From Paenibacillus farraposensis (GTDB lineage: Bacteria; Bacillota; Bacilli; Paenibacillales; Paenibacillaceae): a stretch of DNA of 64,000 bases. Positions 44,301-54,551 of this stretch are shown in pieces. Where the stretch lies: NCBI RefSeq assembly GCF_020736845.1, contig NZ_JAFFQR010000112.1, positions 1-64,000 of the forward strand, in the 5' to 3' direction. Both the position numbers and the translations under genes were made by a program. The notes beneath the pieces are model-generated. The model was not told the origin of the DNA and ran no database searches. It saw nothing but the letters and a program-made list of their open reading frames with translations. Each line of letters opens with the position of its first letter. The first letter of the stretch is position 1.

Positions 44301-44762
44301 TTAAAATATGATCGCGAGCCTTGCGCCAGCCACCTTCTCATAAGGTATGGTATGCTTCTTTTGCCCGCTTTGAACAGTGAGTTCTCCATCTTCAAAAGAA
44401 AGCAGACGACCTTCAAATTCCTTCAGACCGTTGATCGGCTCGTATGTAGTAACAAATACATTTTTACCCACCGCTTTAGTTACGTCCTCCGCTTTTTTTA
44501 GCGGTCTTTCCGCGCCTGGTGAAGATACCTCAAGAAAATATGCTGTAGAAACAGGGTCATTTTCGTCCAGCTTTTGGCTCAGATATTCACTGATCATACT
44601 ACAATCGTCCAGATCAATTCCTCCGTCTTTGTCTACAAAAACGCGAAGAAACCAATTGCTGCCCTCTTTGACATACTCGACATCAACCAGTTCAAAGCCA
44701 TGCTCATCGAGAAAAGGCTGGGCCATTTCTTCCACTGCTGATTTGATCTTTGGTGTGCTCAA
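44301..44762 (-). CDS. rimP: Ribosome maturation factor RimP
   Basis: Factor for 30S assembly, 153 aa. Conserved FELVDVEYVKEGSNWFLRVFVDKDGGIDLDDC and EVSSPGAERPLK are present, with a C-terminal SH3-like domain. The start is a TTG at 44762, 8 nt after TGGAGG. It is the first gene of the long rimP-nusA-rnpM-rplGA-infB-rbfA-nrnA-truB unit and is preceded by a 200-nt leader with terminator-like hairpins. Confidence 0.95.
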   Translation of the reverse strand: MSTPKIKSAVEEMAQPFLDEHGFELVDVEYVKEGSNWFLRVFVDKDGGIDLDDCSMISEYLSQKLDENDPVSTAYFLEVSSPGAERPLKKAEDVTKAVGKNVFVTTYEPINGLKEFEGRLLSFEDGELTVQSGQKKHTIPYEKVAGARLAIIF

Positions 44763-45065
44763 AGATTATAACCTCCAAAAGTAAACTTTCCTGGACTGAA
44801 AAAAGACGCCCATTACCATGGACAATGCTTCTTCACCACAGGTATTTTCATTTGCTGTGATGTTCATTTCAGGCTCACTGCAAATAAACCGGCGTACCGG
44901 TTTCAGCCTAAAAATAACGTCTTCACGTTGTAACTGTATATCAAACAGTAAAGAGTGGGTTTCCCCACTCTTTTAGCAACGGTTTTATCTCCATGATTAC
45001 CAAAAAAATTATAACATAACCGTAGTAGTGTGACAAGTGCCAGAGCTTGACTACTGTGGTTCAGA
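44763..45065 (-). promoter_or_regulatory. polC-rimP intergenic region with attenuator-like hairpins
   Basis: The first part holds the polC terminator (44951-44974). Downstream, the minus strand has AAACCGG-TACG-CCGGTTT (44903-44886) followed by ATTTG, and CATTGTC-CAT-GGTAATG (44827-44811) followed 6 nt later by TTTTTT. Both look like weak or NusA-dependent terminators in the rimP leader. I could not place a convincing -35/-10. Confidence 0.5.
44951..44974 (-). terminator. Terminator after polC
   Basis: AAAGAGTGGG-GAAA-CCCACTCTTT is a perfect 10-bp stem with a GNRA tetraloop on the minus strand, about 90 nt beyond the polC stop. The T-tract is formed by the end of the stem. Confidence 0.82.
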
Positions 45066-48000
45066 TTAAAACAGAGACAGCTGGTTGCTCTCCGGCAGAC
45101 CTCGGAAGCATCCCATCTGGGACAGCATTTCGACAATTGTTTTACTGGCCTTTGATTTCTGTTGGAAATCCTCTACAGATAAAAATTCACCCTGTTCACG
45201 GGCTGCCGCGATGTTGCGCGCCGCGTTCTCACCAATTCCCTGAAGAGCTCCGAATGGTGGGATGAGTGAATCCCCATCCACTTTAAAGCGTGTAGCTTCG
45301 GAGCGGTACAAGTCAATGGATTTGAAGCTGAAGCCGCGAGCAGTCATTTCCAATGCCATTTCCAGGATTGGCAGCATCACTTTTTCCTTTTGCGAGGCCT
45401 GGAAGCCGAGCTGCTCGATCTCGACAATTTTCTTTCCAATTGCATCATATCCCTGACAGCACAGCTCAATATCAAAATCAGCTGCCCGGACCGAGAAATA
45501 TGTCGCATAATATTCAATCGGATGATACAGCTTGAAATACGCTGTCCGCACCGCTGAAATAACATAGGCTGCAGCATGCGCCTTCGGAAACATGTACTGG
45601 ATTTTCAGGCAGGAATCAATGTACCACTGCGGCACCTTGCATTTTTTCATTTCCTCAATCCATTCGTCACTAAGCCCCTTACCTTTACGCACGCTTTCCG
45701 TTATTTTAAAGGCCAGACCTGCGTCCATCCCCGCCTTGTAAATCAAATACAGCATGATATCATCCCGGCAACCAATGACAGTCTTGATGTTACAGGTATT
45801 ATTTTTGATCAGTTCCTGTGCATTGCCCAGCCATACGCCTGTACCGTGAGACAAGCCGGAAATTTGCAATAAATCCGCAAAAGAGCTCGGCTGCGACTCT
45901 ACCAGCATCTGGCGGACAAACTTCGTTCCCATCTCTGGTATGCCATAGGTTGCGACAGGTGTGCGGATTTGCTGCGGTGTTACCCCGAGCGCTTCGGTGG
46001 AGTTGAACATGCTCATCACCTTGGGATCATTCATCGGGATCGTCGTAGGGTCAACCCCGGTCAAATCCTGCAGCATTCTCATCATGGTCGGATCATCATG
46101 GCCCAGAATATCGAGTTTGAGCAAATTCGCATCAAAGGCGTGATAATCAAAATGCGTCGTTTTCCATTCTGAGCTCGTATCATCTGCCGGGTATTGCACC
46201 GGAGTAATGTCTTCGACCTCGATATAATCGGGAACAACAACAATCCCGCCCGGATGCTGTCCTGTACTGCGTTTTACACCTGTACAGCCGGAGGCCAGCC
46301 TGTTCAGTTCGGCTCCACGCCATTTTTTATGATGAGCCTCTTCATATTTTTTGGCAAAACCAAAGGCCGTTTTCTCGGCAACCGTACCGATGGTTCCTGC
46401 GCGAAATACACTTTTCTCACCAAACAGCACCTTCGTATAGTTATGCGCAACAGGCTGATATTCCCCGGAGAAGTTCAAATCAATATCGGGAACTTTATCT
46501 CCTTTAAACCCGAGAAACGTCTCAAATGGGATGTCTTGTCCTTCACCCTTGAGCTTGCCGCCGCATTTCGGACAGTTTTTGTCTGGCAGGTCAAATCCGC
46601 TTGGCACACTGCCGTCCAAAAACCATTCACTGTGCTTGCACTCCGGATTCACGCAAATGTAATGCGCAGGCAGAGGGTTAACCTCGGAAATGCCAAGAAA
46701 AGTAGCTACAACAGATGATCCGACAGAGCCCCGCGAGCCTACCAGGTATCCGTCCTGATTAGACTTTTTAACCAGACGTTCGGAAATGAGATAGTTCGCG
46801 GAGAACCCGTATTTGATAATTGGTTCCAATTCTTTTTCCAGGCGGGCTACCACCACCTCGGGCAAGGACTCCCCATAGATGGATTGTGCTGTCTCATAGC
46901 ATTTGTTGCGAATTTCCTCGTCTGCCCCGTCCAGCAACGGTGTAAACAGCTTGTCAGGGAACAGTTCCAGTTCCTCAAACCGATCCGCGAGCTCATTGGT
47001 ATTCGTAACAACGACCTCATAGGCCTTTTCCTCACCCAAAAATTCAAACTCTGCCAGCATTTCATCCGTTGTACGCAAATGGGCATCCGGTTTACGAATA
47101 TCTTTGAGCGGGCTAAACCCCGTAATACCGTGTATCGTAATATCACGGTACAGCTTATCGCGAGTATCCAGATAATGAACATTGCCTGTGGCAATAACCG
47201 GCTTATCCAGCCGCTGCCCGATTTCGCATACTTTGCGCAAGGCCGTTTTCAGCGCATCTGGTCCGTTTACCAGTTGCTTTTCCACCAGATGCATATACAT
47301 GGTTAAAGGCTGAATCTCCAGCACATCATAAAACTGTGCAATCTCCTCGGCTTCTTCCTCGGATTTGTTCAGTACTGCCTCGAAAAATTCCCCTTTTTCG
47401 CAGCCGGAAATGATAAGCAATCCGTCTCTCATTTCCGACAATTTGGATTTGGGAATACAAGGTACACGCTTGAAGTAGTCTGTATGCGACATGGAAACCA
47501 GTTTGTACAGATTTTTTTTGCCAATGGGATTCAGGGCATAAATACAGCAATGGAAAGGACGAGTGTTCGATAAATCCTTGCCCACATAGTCATTCAAGCG
47601 GTCGAGCATTTTTAATCCCTTCATTTGTTCCGCATCGCTTAGCAATCCGTTCAATACTCCTGCGAGTGCAACGGTATCATCAATAGCCCGGTGATGGCTT
47701 TCAAGGGCAACCTTATATTTAGCCGTCAATGTATTCAAACGGTGATTTTTCAATGTCGGGAACAACAAACGGGCCAGTTCCAGCGTATCGAGTACCGGAT
47801 TGGTCATTTCAGGCAAGCCCATTCCTCGAAGCGTTGCCTGGATAAAGCCGACGTCAAATCGTGCATTATGGGCAACCAATACAGCATCGCCGGCAAAGGC
47901 AACGAATTCTTTTAGAACTGGCTCCACATCCGGTGCATCCTTGACCATCTCATCGTTGATATTCGTCAGCTGCTGAATGTTGTAGGGAATACGCTCATGC

Positions 48001-49382
48001 GGATTAACAAAGGTAGCATAACGGTCTATTTCTTTGCCTTCATGCATTTTGACAGCTGCGATTTCAATGATTTTATTTTGTGTGACTGACAAACCGGTGG
48101 TTTCAATATCAAAAACGACATAAGTCGCTGCTTTCAGATCTAAAGACTGTGGCTGCATTACAACCTCAACTGCATCATTAACCACATTGGCCTCAATACC
48201 GTAGATCATTTTAATTCCGTTTTTCTTGGCTGCTTTAGCAGCTTCAGGATAGCACTGCACAACGCCATGATCGGTAACCGCAATCGCTTTGTGTCCCCAT
48301 TTGGCGGCTGTTTGGATATATTGGTCAATCGAGGTTACTGCATCCATCGCGCTCATCTTCGTATGCAGATGGAACTCAACCCGCTTTTCCTCTGCATGAT
48401 CCTTACGTGTAGGCGGTGCCTGCACTTCAACCAGATCGGAGGGAATCATAACCAGTTCAGGAATTTGCATAAAACGATCATATTCAACTCGGCCACGGAC
48501 CTTTACCCATTTTCCGTTAGCCAGCAGGCTAAGCACTTTTAGATCTTCTTTGGTTTTTGCAAACATTTTCATCTGCAGCGAATCACTAAAGTCCGTCAAA
48601 TAAAACGTAAACAATGTACTACCATTGCGCAGTTCCTTACTATCAAGTCCGAAGATCGTACCCTGTAATGTGACTTTCTTCTCCTCATCCTGAATATCTT
48701 GCATCGGAACAGGCGGCTCCTTGATCTCGTATCCGAATTGGAGATGGACGGCTCCCTCTTCTTCATCCACAGGCGGCATTTCAGCTTCCATACTTTCCAT
48801 CATCTTCTGAATCACTTCGCGTTCTTCCTGCATCTTCTTCTCTTGGAATTGCTGCAAGGCCTCCTGGTTGCTTTCGCCTACCTGGATTTTAACGCGCATG
48901 GAGAGCCCAAAATATTTATCATAAAACTTGATAATTGCTTGATCGATCTGCTTTTTGCGCGCCAGTTCCAGCGACATACTATCGCTCATCGTCAGCAACA
49001 GCAGCCCATCTTCCCACTCCTGCACAGCCCGATTCATCCAACCGTTTACAGAAGGGATTTCACGGTGCACCCACTCCAGAAAAAGCTTCCAGTATTCACC
49101 GATGATGTCACCTGCTTGAACCTGCTCACTATAATGAAAACGAAACGTAATTTTTGCGATATGATTCATCTTTTCCTGTACCTGAATGCAAAACGTACGA
49201 TACACTTGAGCAGGAACCAGCATCTCCTTGGCAATGACAATATTCCAATCCTTATTCGTACGGCTAATTTCCACCTGCTCAATCCAACCGTCCAAAAAAT
49301 AAGGTTCAACCACTCCCGCTGGCATTATGACCTGTTTCATCAACAGTTCCAGCCGCTTTCTCTTCTCTTCAGCGCCGCCCAT
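45066..49382 (-). CDS. polC: DNA polymerase III alpha subunit, PolC type
   Basis: Gram-positive replicative polymerase with built-in proofreading, 1438 aa. In order: N-terminal domains, OB fold (about 235-320), a split PHP domain (VEFHLHTKMSAMDAVTSI; AVTDHG), an inserted DnaQ-type exonuclease (VVFDIETTGLSVTQNKIIE, HNARFDVGFI), the rest of PHP, the zinc cysteines (CVNPECKHSEW, CPKCGG), and the C-family polymerase core (VPDIDLNFSGEYQ). Start ATG follows GGGGGAGAGCC. It lies between proS and rimP as in B. subtilis. Length matches the family. Confidence 0.98.
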   Translation of the reverse strand: MGGAEEKRKRLELLMKQVIMPAGVVEPYFLDGWIEQVEISRTNKDWNIVIAKEMLVPAQVYRTFCIQVQEKMNHIAKITFRFHYSEQVQAGDIIGEYWKLFLEWVHREIPSVNGWMNRAVQEWEDGLLLLTMSDSMSLELARKKQIDQAIIKFYDKYFGLSMRVKIQVGESNQEALQQFQEKKMQEEREVIQKMMESMEAEMPPVDEEEGAVHLQFGYEIKEPPVPMQDIQDEEKKVTLQGTIFGLDSKELRNGSTLFTFYLTDFSDSLQMKMFAKTKEDLKVLSLLANGKWVKVRGRVEYDRFMQIPELVMIPSDLVEVQAPPTRKDHAEEKRVEFHLHTKMSAMDAVTSIDQYIQTAAKWGHKAIAVTDHGVVQCYPEAAKAAKKNGIKMIYGIEANVVNDAVEVVMQPQSLDLKAATYVVFDIETTGLSVTQNKIIEIAAVKMHEGKEIDRYATFVNPHERIPYNIQQLTNINDEMVKDAPDVEPVLKEFVAFAGDAVLVAHNARFDVGFIQATLRGMGLPEMTNPVLDTLELARLLFPTLKNHRLNTLTAKYKVALESHHRAIDDTVALAGVLNGLLSDAEQMKGLKMLDRLNDYVGKDLSNTRPFHCCIYALNPIGKKNLYKLVSMSHTDYFKRVPCIPKSKLSEMRDGLLIISGCEKGEFFEAVLNKSEEEAEEIAQFYDVLEIQPLTMYMHLVEKQLVNGPDALKTALRKVCEIGQRLDKPVIATGNVHYLDTRDKLYRDITIHGITGFSPLKDIRKPDAHLRTTDEMLAEFEFLGEEKAYEVVVTNTNELADRFEELELFPDKLFTPLLDGADEEIRNKCYETAQSIYGESLPEVVVARLEKELEPIIKYGFSANYLISERLVKKSNQDGYLVGSRGSVGSSVVATFLGISEVNPLPAHYICVNPECKHSEWFLDGSVPSGFDLPDKNCPKCGGKLKGEGQDIPFETFLGFKGDKVPDIDLNFSGEYQPVAHNYTKVLFGEKSVFRAGTIGTVAEKTAFGFAKKYEEAHHKKWRGAELNRLASGCTGVKRSTGQHPGGIVVVPDYIEVEDITPVQYPADDTSSEWKTTHFDYHAFDANLLKLDILGHDDPTMMRMLQDLTGVDPTTIPMNDPKVMSMFNSTEALGVTPQQIRTPVATYGIPEMGTKFVRQMLVESQPSSFADLLQISGLSHGTGVWLGNAQELIKNNTCNIKTVIGCRDDIMLYLIYKAGMDAGLAFKITESVRKGKGLSDEWIEEMKKCKVPQWYIDSCLKIQYMFPKAHAAAYVISAVRTAYFKLYHPIEYYATYFSVRAADFDIELCCQGYDAIGKKIVEIEQLGFQASQKEKVMLPILEMALEMTARGFSFKSIDLYRSEATRFKVDGDSLIPPFGALQGIGENAARNIAAAREQGEFLSVEDFQQKSKASKTIVEMLSQMGCFRGLPESNQLSLF

Positions 49383-49453
49383 GGCTCTCCCCCGTTCCTA
49401 ATGATGCTAGCCTATCTATTGTATACATGCTTCCATCTACACGCTGAAAACAT

Positions 49454-49498
49454 GAAAAGCTTCTGCGTCAAAAATATCTCCGACCGCAAAAGCTTTTC
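49454..49498 (-). terminator. Terminator-like hairpin after proS
   Basis: GAAAAGCTTTTGCG and CGCAGAAGCTTTTC form a 14-position stem with one mismatch and a 17-nt loop on the minus strand, about 120 nt past the proS stop. The T-tract after it (ATGTTTTC) is weak. Confidence 0.6.
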
Positions 49499-49615
49499 GT
49501 AGCCCTCCTCATTCCTCTGTAACCACTGCATACAACCTGCGGGGCATAGCCACGTACAGATACTGCTCGCAGAGAAAATGATGTGAGTATAATGGGTAGT
49601 GCTTTGCTTCCTAAA

Positions 49616-51064
49616 TTAGTACGCCCGTGCGAACACTACAGTATGCTTGGCAGGTTTGCCACAGCACAGACATGTGGTCTTTTGCTCGGCTGCTTTGAAT
49701 GGGATGTTACGGCTTGTAGCGCCCGTTACTTCTTTGACTTTATCTTCACATTCCTCAGATCCGCACCAGCCTGCCAGAGTAAAGCCGCGTTTTTCTTCCA
49801 TAAGCACCTTCATTTCATCCAGCGTATCCACAGAATAGAAGTGATCTTCCATAAAGCTCTTCGCTCGATCATACATTTCCAGTTGTACCTGTGCTAGCAT
49901 GGCCTGGACTTCCTCAACCAGGTTGTCCTGCTGTACGACCTTTTTTTCGCCGCTAATACGGGACACAAGTACACAGACACCATTTTCCATATCACGAGGT
50001 CCGATTTCCAAACGTACCGGGACACCGCGCATTTCATATTCATTAAATTTCCAGCCTGGGCTTACATCGCTGCGGTCATCCATTGTCACACGTACACCTG
50101 CTTGCTTCAGTTCAGTGAACAGTTCATCTGCACGCGCGATCACTGCATCACGCTTCTTAGGCGGCCCAATCGGAACCATAATGACTTGCGTAGGTGCCAC
50201 TTTAGGGGGCAGAGCCAGACCGCGATCATCCCCATGGACCATAATCAGTGCACCAATCAGGCGCGTACTTGTCCCCCATGAAGTGGTATGCGCGTATTCC
50301 AGGCTATTTTCACGACTCAAATATTTGATGTCAAATGCAACCGCAAAATTGGTCCCCATATAGTGGGAAGTCCCGGCTTGTACCGCACGCCCATCCTTCA
50401 TCATCGCTTCCAGTGAGAAGGTATCCTTCGCACCTGCAAATTTTTCAGATGGTGTTTTTTGCCCGGTAATAACCGGAATCGCGAGAACCTCTTCAATAAC
50501 CTCGCGGTATACTTCAAGCATTTTCATCGTTTCTTCGCGTGCTTCATCCTCGGTTTCATGAGCCGTGTGACCTTCTTGCCACAAAAATTCACTCGTACGC
50601 AAGAAAGGCAATGTACGTTTTTCCCAGCGCACCACGTTAGCCCATTGATTAATAAGTACAGGCAGGTCCCGATAAGACTGAATCCATTTGGAATACATAT
50701 GTCCAATCATGGTTTCTGAAGTCGGACGGATCGCGAGCCGCTCTTCCAGCTTTTCTCCACCAGCCTCGGTTACCCAAGGAAGCTCAGGGTTAAATCCTTC
50801 CACATGCTCCTTTTCTTTTTGGAAAAAGCTTTCTGGAATGAACATCGGGAAATAGGCATTACGGTGCCCCGTTTCCCTGAAACGCACGTCCATCGCTTCC
50901 TTGATGTGCTCCCAAATTTCAAATCCTTCTGGGCGGAATACAATACACCCGCGAACCGGGGAATAATCCATCAGTTCCGCTTTTTTAATAACATCAATGT
51001 ACCATCGGGAAAAATCTTCGCTCTGTGGCGTAATCTCCTCGACAAACTGTTTATCGTTCGACAT
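49616..51064 (-). CDS. proS: Prolyl-tRNA synthetase, archaeal/eukaryal type (type 3)
   Basis: Class II synthetase charging tRNA-Pro. The 482-aa protein has class II motif 2 (NVVRWEKRTLPFLRTSEFLWQE) and motif 3 (GLALPPKVAPTQVIMVPIG at the domain junction), an anticodon-binding domain, and the type-3-specific C-terminal zinc-like domain (GWCGSEECEDK, CLCCGKP). The roughly 180-residue INS editing domain of bacterial ProRS (B. subtilis ProS, 564 aa) is absent. The ATG at 51064 (MSNDKQFVEEIT) follows GGGAGGA at about 11 nt; 20 upstream codons are in frame but unsupported. It occupies the conserved rseP-proS-polC slot. Confidence 0.95.
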   Translation of the reverse strand: MSNDKQFVEEITPQSEDFSRWYIDVIKKAELMDYSPVRGCIVFRPEGFEIWEHIKEAMDVRFRETGHRNAYFPMFIPESFFQKEKEHVEGFNPELPWVTEAGGEKLEERLAIRPTSETMIGHMYSKWIQSYRDLPVLINQWANVVRWEKRTLPFLRTSEFLWQEGHTAHETEDEAREETMKMLEVYREVIEEVLAIPVITGQKTPSEKFAGAKDTFSLEAMMKDGRAVQAGTSHYMGTNFAVAFDIKYLSRENSLEYAHTTSWGTSTRLIGALIMVHGDDRGLALPPKVAPTQVIMVPIGPPKKRDAVIARADELFTELKQAGVRVTMDDRSDVSPGWKFNEYEMRGVPVRLEIGPRDMENGVCVLVSRISGEKKVVQQDNLVEEVQAMLAQVQLEMYDRAKSFMEDHFYSVDTLDEMKVLMEEKRGFTLAGWCGSEECEDKVKEVTGATSRNIPFKAAEQKTTCLCCGKPAKHTVVFARAY

Positions 51065-51116
51065 AGAAATGCATGTCCTCCCATACAGACCGTTTTTATA
51101 TAAGTCCGCCTCTAAA

Positions 51117-52388
51117 TTAACCATTAATTAAGCGTAAAATATCGTTGTACGTGACCGCGATCATCAGCAGGAACAGCATGGCAAAGCCAACAAAATGGAC
51201 CATTCCCTCTCTGCCCGGATCAACGGGACGTCCTCTTACCGCCTCCACACCGAGGAATACAAGTCTGCTACCATCCAGCGCTGGAATCGGCAGCAAATTG
51301 AATATCCCCAGATAAAGACTCATGATAGCAGTCCAATACGTTAACTGCACAATGCCCTGCTTGGCAATCTGTCCTGTCACCTCAAAAGTGCGTACCGGAC
51401 CTCCCAGGTCATTAATGGAGAAGCGTTGAATGAGTTGGCCAAATCCTTGGAAGATCATATCGGTCGTTCGTACCATGGATTGTCCGGCAAATTTAAACGT
51501 CTCCCCAACACCCGCTTGGCGTGTTGGAAGTTCTGGCACGATGCCTACTTTACCGCCCTTTTGCCCTTCCATTGCACGAGGCGTTATGGTAAGATCAAAC
51601 GTTTGGTTATCCCGGCGAACCTTCCACTTCATCGGCTTGTCTTGAGAATCGGCAATCAGCTTGATCAAATTTTCAACATTCGCACCAATGGCAATTCCGT
51701 TTACCGATTCAATGATATCCCCCTTATGCAAATCAGCCTCGGCAGCAGGCATCCCCGCTGTAATATCACTAATTTGAACATAAGTCGGGTTCTCCACTTG
51801 TATCCCAACCATCTGGATATGCAAAGCAAAGAGAATAAAGGCAAGAATAAAATTCATCAGCGGTCCGGCAAAAATAGCCAGTGCGCGCTGTCCCACCGTT
51901 TTACTGCCATACTGTCGATCCTTCGGCGCAATTTGGGTGGATTGTCCCTTGGCTATCATCATCGCTTGCGGGTGTACAGTGTATTGCTGTTCTTCGCCAT
52001 CGACATCCAACTTTACAGTCAGCGCCTCTACCAGATCGATATCCAACACTTCGCCACGTACTACATTTTTACGGTTATCCAGTTGATCCAGATAAATGGT
52101 TTTAACGATGCCGTCCGTTACGCGTACAGCAACTGTTTGTCCGGTTTCAATTTCATTGACTTCCGGATCTTCTCCCGCCATACGGGCGAAACCGCCGAAA
52201 GGCAGCAAACGCAGCGTAAATCGCGTCTCGTTTCTTTTATAAGAAAACAGTTTTGGACCGAAACCGATCGCAAACTCCCGTACCAGAATCCCGGCGCGTT
52301 TGGCAAAATAATAATGCCCCCATTCATGCACCGTCACTATGACGAAAAACATGAGCACCGTCATCAACACTATTTGAATCGTTTCCAA
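51117..52388 (-). CDS. rseP: Site-2 intramembrane metalloprotease RseP/RasP
   Basis: M50-family regulated intramembrane protease, 423 aa. It has HEWGH (zinc HExxH, about residue 21) in the first membrane helix, a PDZ domain (ADLHKGDIIESVNGIAIG, about 225-290), and the third zinc ligand in NLLPIPALDGSRLVF, with further C-terminal helices. In B. subtilis RasP cleaves RsiW, FtsL and signal-peptide remnants. The TTG at 52388 (METIQIV) follows AAGGAGA at 10 nt; seven in-frame codons before it include the ribosome site itself. It lies between dxr and proS. Confidence 0.95.
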   Translation of the reverse strand: METIQIVLMTVLMFFVIVTVHEWGHYYFAKRAGILVREFAIGFGPKLFSYKRNETRFTLRLLPFGGFARMAGEDPEVNEIETGQTVAVRVTDGIVKTIYLDQLDNRKNVVRGEVLDIDLVEALTVKLDVDGEEQQYTVHPQAMMIAKGQSTQIAPKDRQYGSKTVGQRALAIFAGPLMNFILAFILFALHIQMVGIQVENPTYVQISDITAGMPAAEADLHKGDIIESVNGIAIGANVENLIKLIADSQDKPMKWKVRRDNQTFDLTITPRAMEGQKGGKVGIVPELPTRQAGVGETFKFAGQSMVRTTDMIFQGFGQLIQRFSINDLGGPVRTFEVTGQIAKQGIVQLTYWTAIMSLYLGIFNLLPIPALDGSRLVFLGVEAVRGRPVDPGREGMVHFVGFAMLFLLMIAVTYNDILRLING

Positions 52389-52498
52389 TCGTTTCCGTTC
52401 TCCTTTCAATGAGATCGAGTTTGTCTTCCTAGATTATCATTATTCTCCAATCCTGTACAAGAGAATCACATTTCACCTCTCGAGTCCCAAGGTCAGCC

Positions 52499-53638
52499 TT
52501 ATAGTCTGGCAGCTATGCTGCGCGTCTCATGGTCACAGGCTTCAATGGCAGACAGATCAGGGTTAGCGATATTGACATGTTGCTCCAACACATGTTCAAT
52601 AATAGCCTCGATATGCAGAAAAGGAATCTCTCCACGCAGAAAACGAGCAACAGCAATCTCATTAGCTGCATTAAATGCGGTTGGTGCTGTACCACCTATT
52701 TTACCACATTCGAAGGCAAGCCTTAAACAAGGAAAACGATCAAAGTCCATTTCCCTAAAATGGATTGCCCCCACTTCAGCCAGCGACAGCGGCTTCACCG
52801 GGGACTTCATCCGCTCTGGGTATGTTAAAGCATACTGAATAGGGACTCTCATGTCTGGATTCCCCAATTGGGCAACGATACTCGTATCCTGGAACTCCAC
52901 ATAGGAATGAATGATGCTTTCCGGATGAAGCAACACGTGGATGTGCTCATAATCAAGCCCGAACAGCCAATGAGCTTCTATAACCTCCAGCCCTTTGTTC
53001 ACCATTGTTGCTGAGTCAATCGTAATTTTGGCGCCCATCGACCAATTGGGATGCTTGAGTGCATCTTCCACCGTAACTTCTCGAAGCTGCTCTCTGGTCA
53101 AATCTCTAAAAGAACCGCCTGATGCCGTCAGGGTGATATGCGCCACATCTTTCATGCGCTCACCATTCAGGCATTGGAAAACAGCTGAATGCTCACTGTC
53201 AATCGGCAGCAACGGCACTCCTTTCGCCCGAGCCCGCTCTGTGACCAGATGTCCGGCCGTAACCAGTGTTTCCTTATTGGCCAAACCGATTTGCTTTCCA
53301 GCCTCAATCGCGGCCAGCGTGGAGTGCAATCCGACACTGCCCATTACAGCCGTCACAACCATATCCGCCTCTGTGTTGGCAGCCAGTTCAACAAGTCCTT
53401 CATTTCCCCAATGCAGTTCGATATCGGATGACAATAAAGGCCGAATTTCTTCCGCCAGTTGTTTAGTACCGACAGATACTTTTTTAGGTTTATAAAGTTG
53501 CGCCTGTTCAGCGAGCAGCTTTATGTTGGCCCCCCCCGCTAAAGCCTCAACAACAAACTGGTCCGGGTGCATGGATACCACATCCAGCGTTTGTGTCCCA
53601 ATCGACCCGGTTGAACCAAGTACCGTAATTCTTTTCAT
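52499..53638 (-). CDS. dxr: 1-deoxy-D-xylulose 5-phosphate reductoisomerase
   Basis: MEP-pathway enzyme converting DXP to MEP with NADPH. The 379-aa protein begins [21 protein letters not shown] (NADPH-binding) and has [21 protein letters not shown] (metal/catalytic residues), [10 protein letters not shown] and [21 protein letters not shown]. The ATG at 53638 follows AGGAAGGTGCATC. It lies between cdsA and rseP, the usual order. Confidence 0.97.
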   Translation of the reverse strand: MKRITVLGSTGSIGTQTLDVVSMHPDQFVVEALAGGANIKLLAEQAQLYKPKKVSVGTKQLAEEIRPLLSSDIELHWGNEGLVELAANTEADMVVTAVMGSVGLHSTLAAIEAGKQIGLANKETLVTAGHLVTERARAKGVPLLPIDSEHSAVFQCLNGERMKDVAHITLTASGGSFRDLTREQLREVTVEDALKHPNWSMGAKITIDSATMVNKGLEVIEAHWLFGLDYEHIHVLLHPESIIHSYVEFQDTSIVAQLGNPDMRVPIQYALTYPERMKSPVKPLSLAEVGAIHFREMDFDRFPCLRLAFECGKIGGTAPTAFNAANEIAVARFLRGEIPFLHIEAIIEHVLEQHVNIANPDLSAIEACDHETRSIAARL

Positions 53639-53742
53639 GATGCACCTTCCTATCCTGAAAATCATGGTTTCATCCTTCTAATGGCGCAATATAGGCAACA
53701 TAGAGATGAATCCTGAACATAAATGATAATCACCAGGTAATT

Positions 53743-54534
53743 TTATGGAAGCAGCATCAGCATATGTACAAATGGAAAAACGACAATCCAGCTGTCGCAG
53801 CGGTCTAATATACCACCGTGTCCTGGCAGCAGATTACCGGAATCTTTGATGCCGTACACTCGTTTGTACGCAGATTGTACCAAATCACCCAGCTGCCCTA
53901 CAACAGCACAGGACAAGCCAATACCAAAGGCTTTAGTCCACGGCAACAGCCCGCCTGACAATCCGGCGAATACTAAAGCTACAGCCAGCGCCAAAACAAT
54001 GCCGCCAATGGAGCCTTCGACCGTTTTATTCGGGCTAATCGCAGGCCATAGCTTCGTCTTCCCTGCCATTTTACCTACAAAATAGGCCCCGGCATCACTT
54101 GCCCAGATACAAGCCAGTAATAAAAAAGTCCATAACAGCCCATGTTCCATATGACGTGATTCCGCAATGTACGAAAATCCAAAACCTATATATACAGTAC
54201 CAAGAAATAGCATTGCTACCGTTTGAATAGGGATCTTGTTTTTCGTTCCTACCGTAATGACCATAAAAGCGATCATGATTAGCCAAAGCATGCTGGCAAA
54301 GGGCAATGGTGAGTGCAAGCCCAGAGGCTGATACGGGAATACAAAAGCTAATATGCCCACGTAGCCAAGTAATGCCGTCCTCCCGACAGGAGATACCTGC
54401 GTCATTCGTGCGAACTCATAAAATCCGATTAGGGCCATCACCAAAACAAGCAAATGGTAGGCCAAGCCGCCCCACAGGACCATTGCCAAAAAGAATACGC
54501 CTGCCAGAATACCGGTAATTAATCTCTGTCTCAA
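53743..54534 (-). CDS. cdsA: Phosphatidate cytidylyltransferase
   Basis: Integral membrane enzyme making CDP-diacylglycerol. The 263-aa protein has about seven to eight hydrophobic helices and the C-terminal family signature KRVYGIKDSGNLLPGHGG followed by ILDRCDS. The start is TTG at 54534 after GGAGGATGAAAGCCG. It lies 17 nt after uppS. The signature has Cys where Phe or Leu is usual, which is not expected to abolish activity. Confidence 0.95.
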   Translation of the reverse strand: MRQRLITGILAGVFFLAMVLWGGLAYHLLVLVMALIGFYEFARMTQVSPVGRTALLGYVGILAFVFPYQPLGLHSPLPFASMLWLIMIAFMVITVGTKNKIPIQTVAMLFLGTVYIGFGFSYIAESRHMEHGLLWTFLLLACIWASDAGAYFVGKMAGKTKLWPAISPNKTVEGSIGGIVLALAVALVFAGLSGGLLPWTKAFGIGLSCAVVGQLGDLVQSAYKRVYGIKDSGNLLPGHGGILDRCDSWIVVFPFVHMLMLLP

Positions 54535-54551
54535 CGGCTTTCATCCTCCAT

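Noticed and set aside
44903..45136. Minus-strand ORF of 77 codons across the end of polC and the rimP leader
   Set aside because: Out of frame with polC, crosses the polC terminator, and lacks a ribosome site.
51426..52412. Plus-strand ORF of 328 codons opposite rseP
   Set aside because: Antisense to the conserved RseP frame, no recognisable domain, no start signals.
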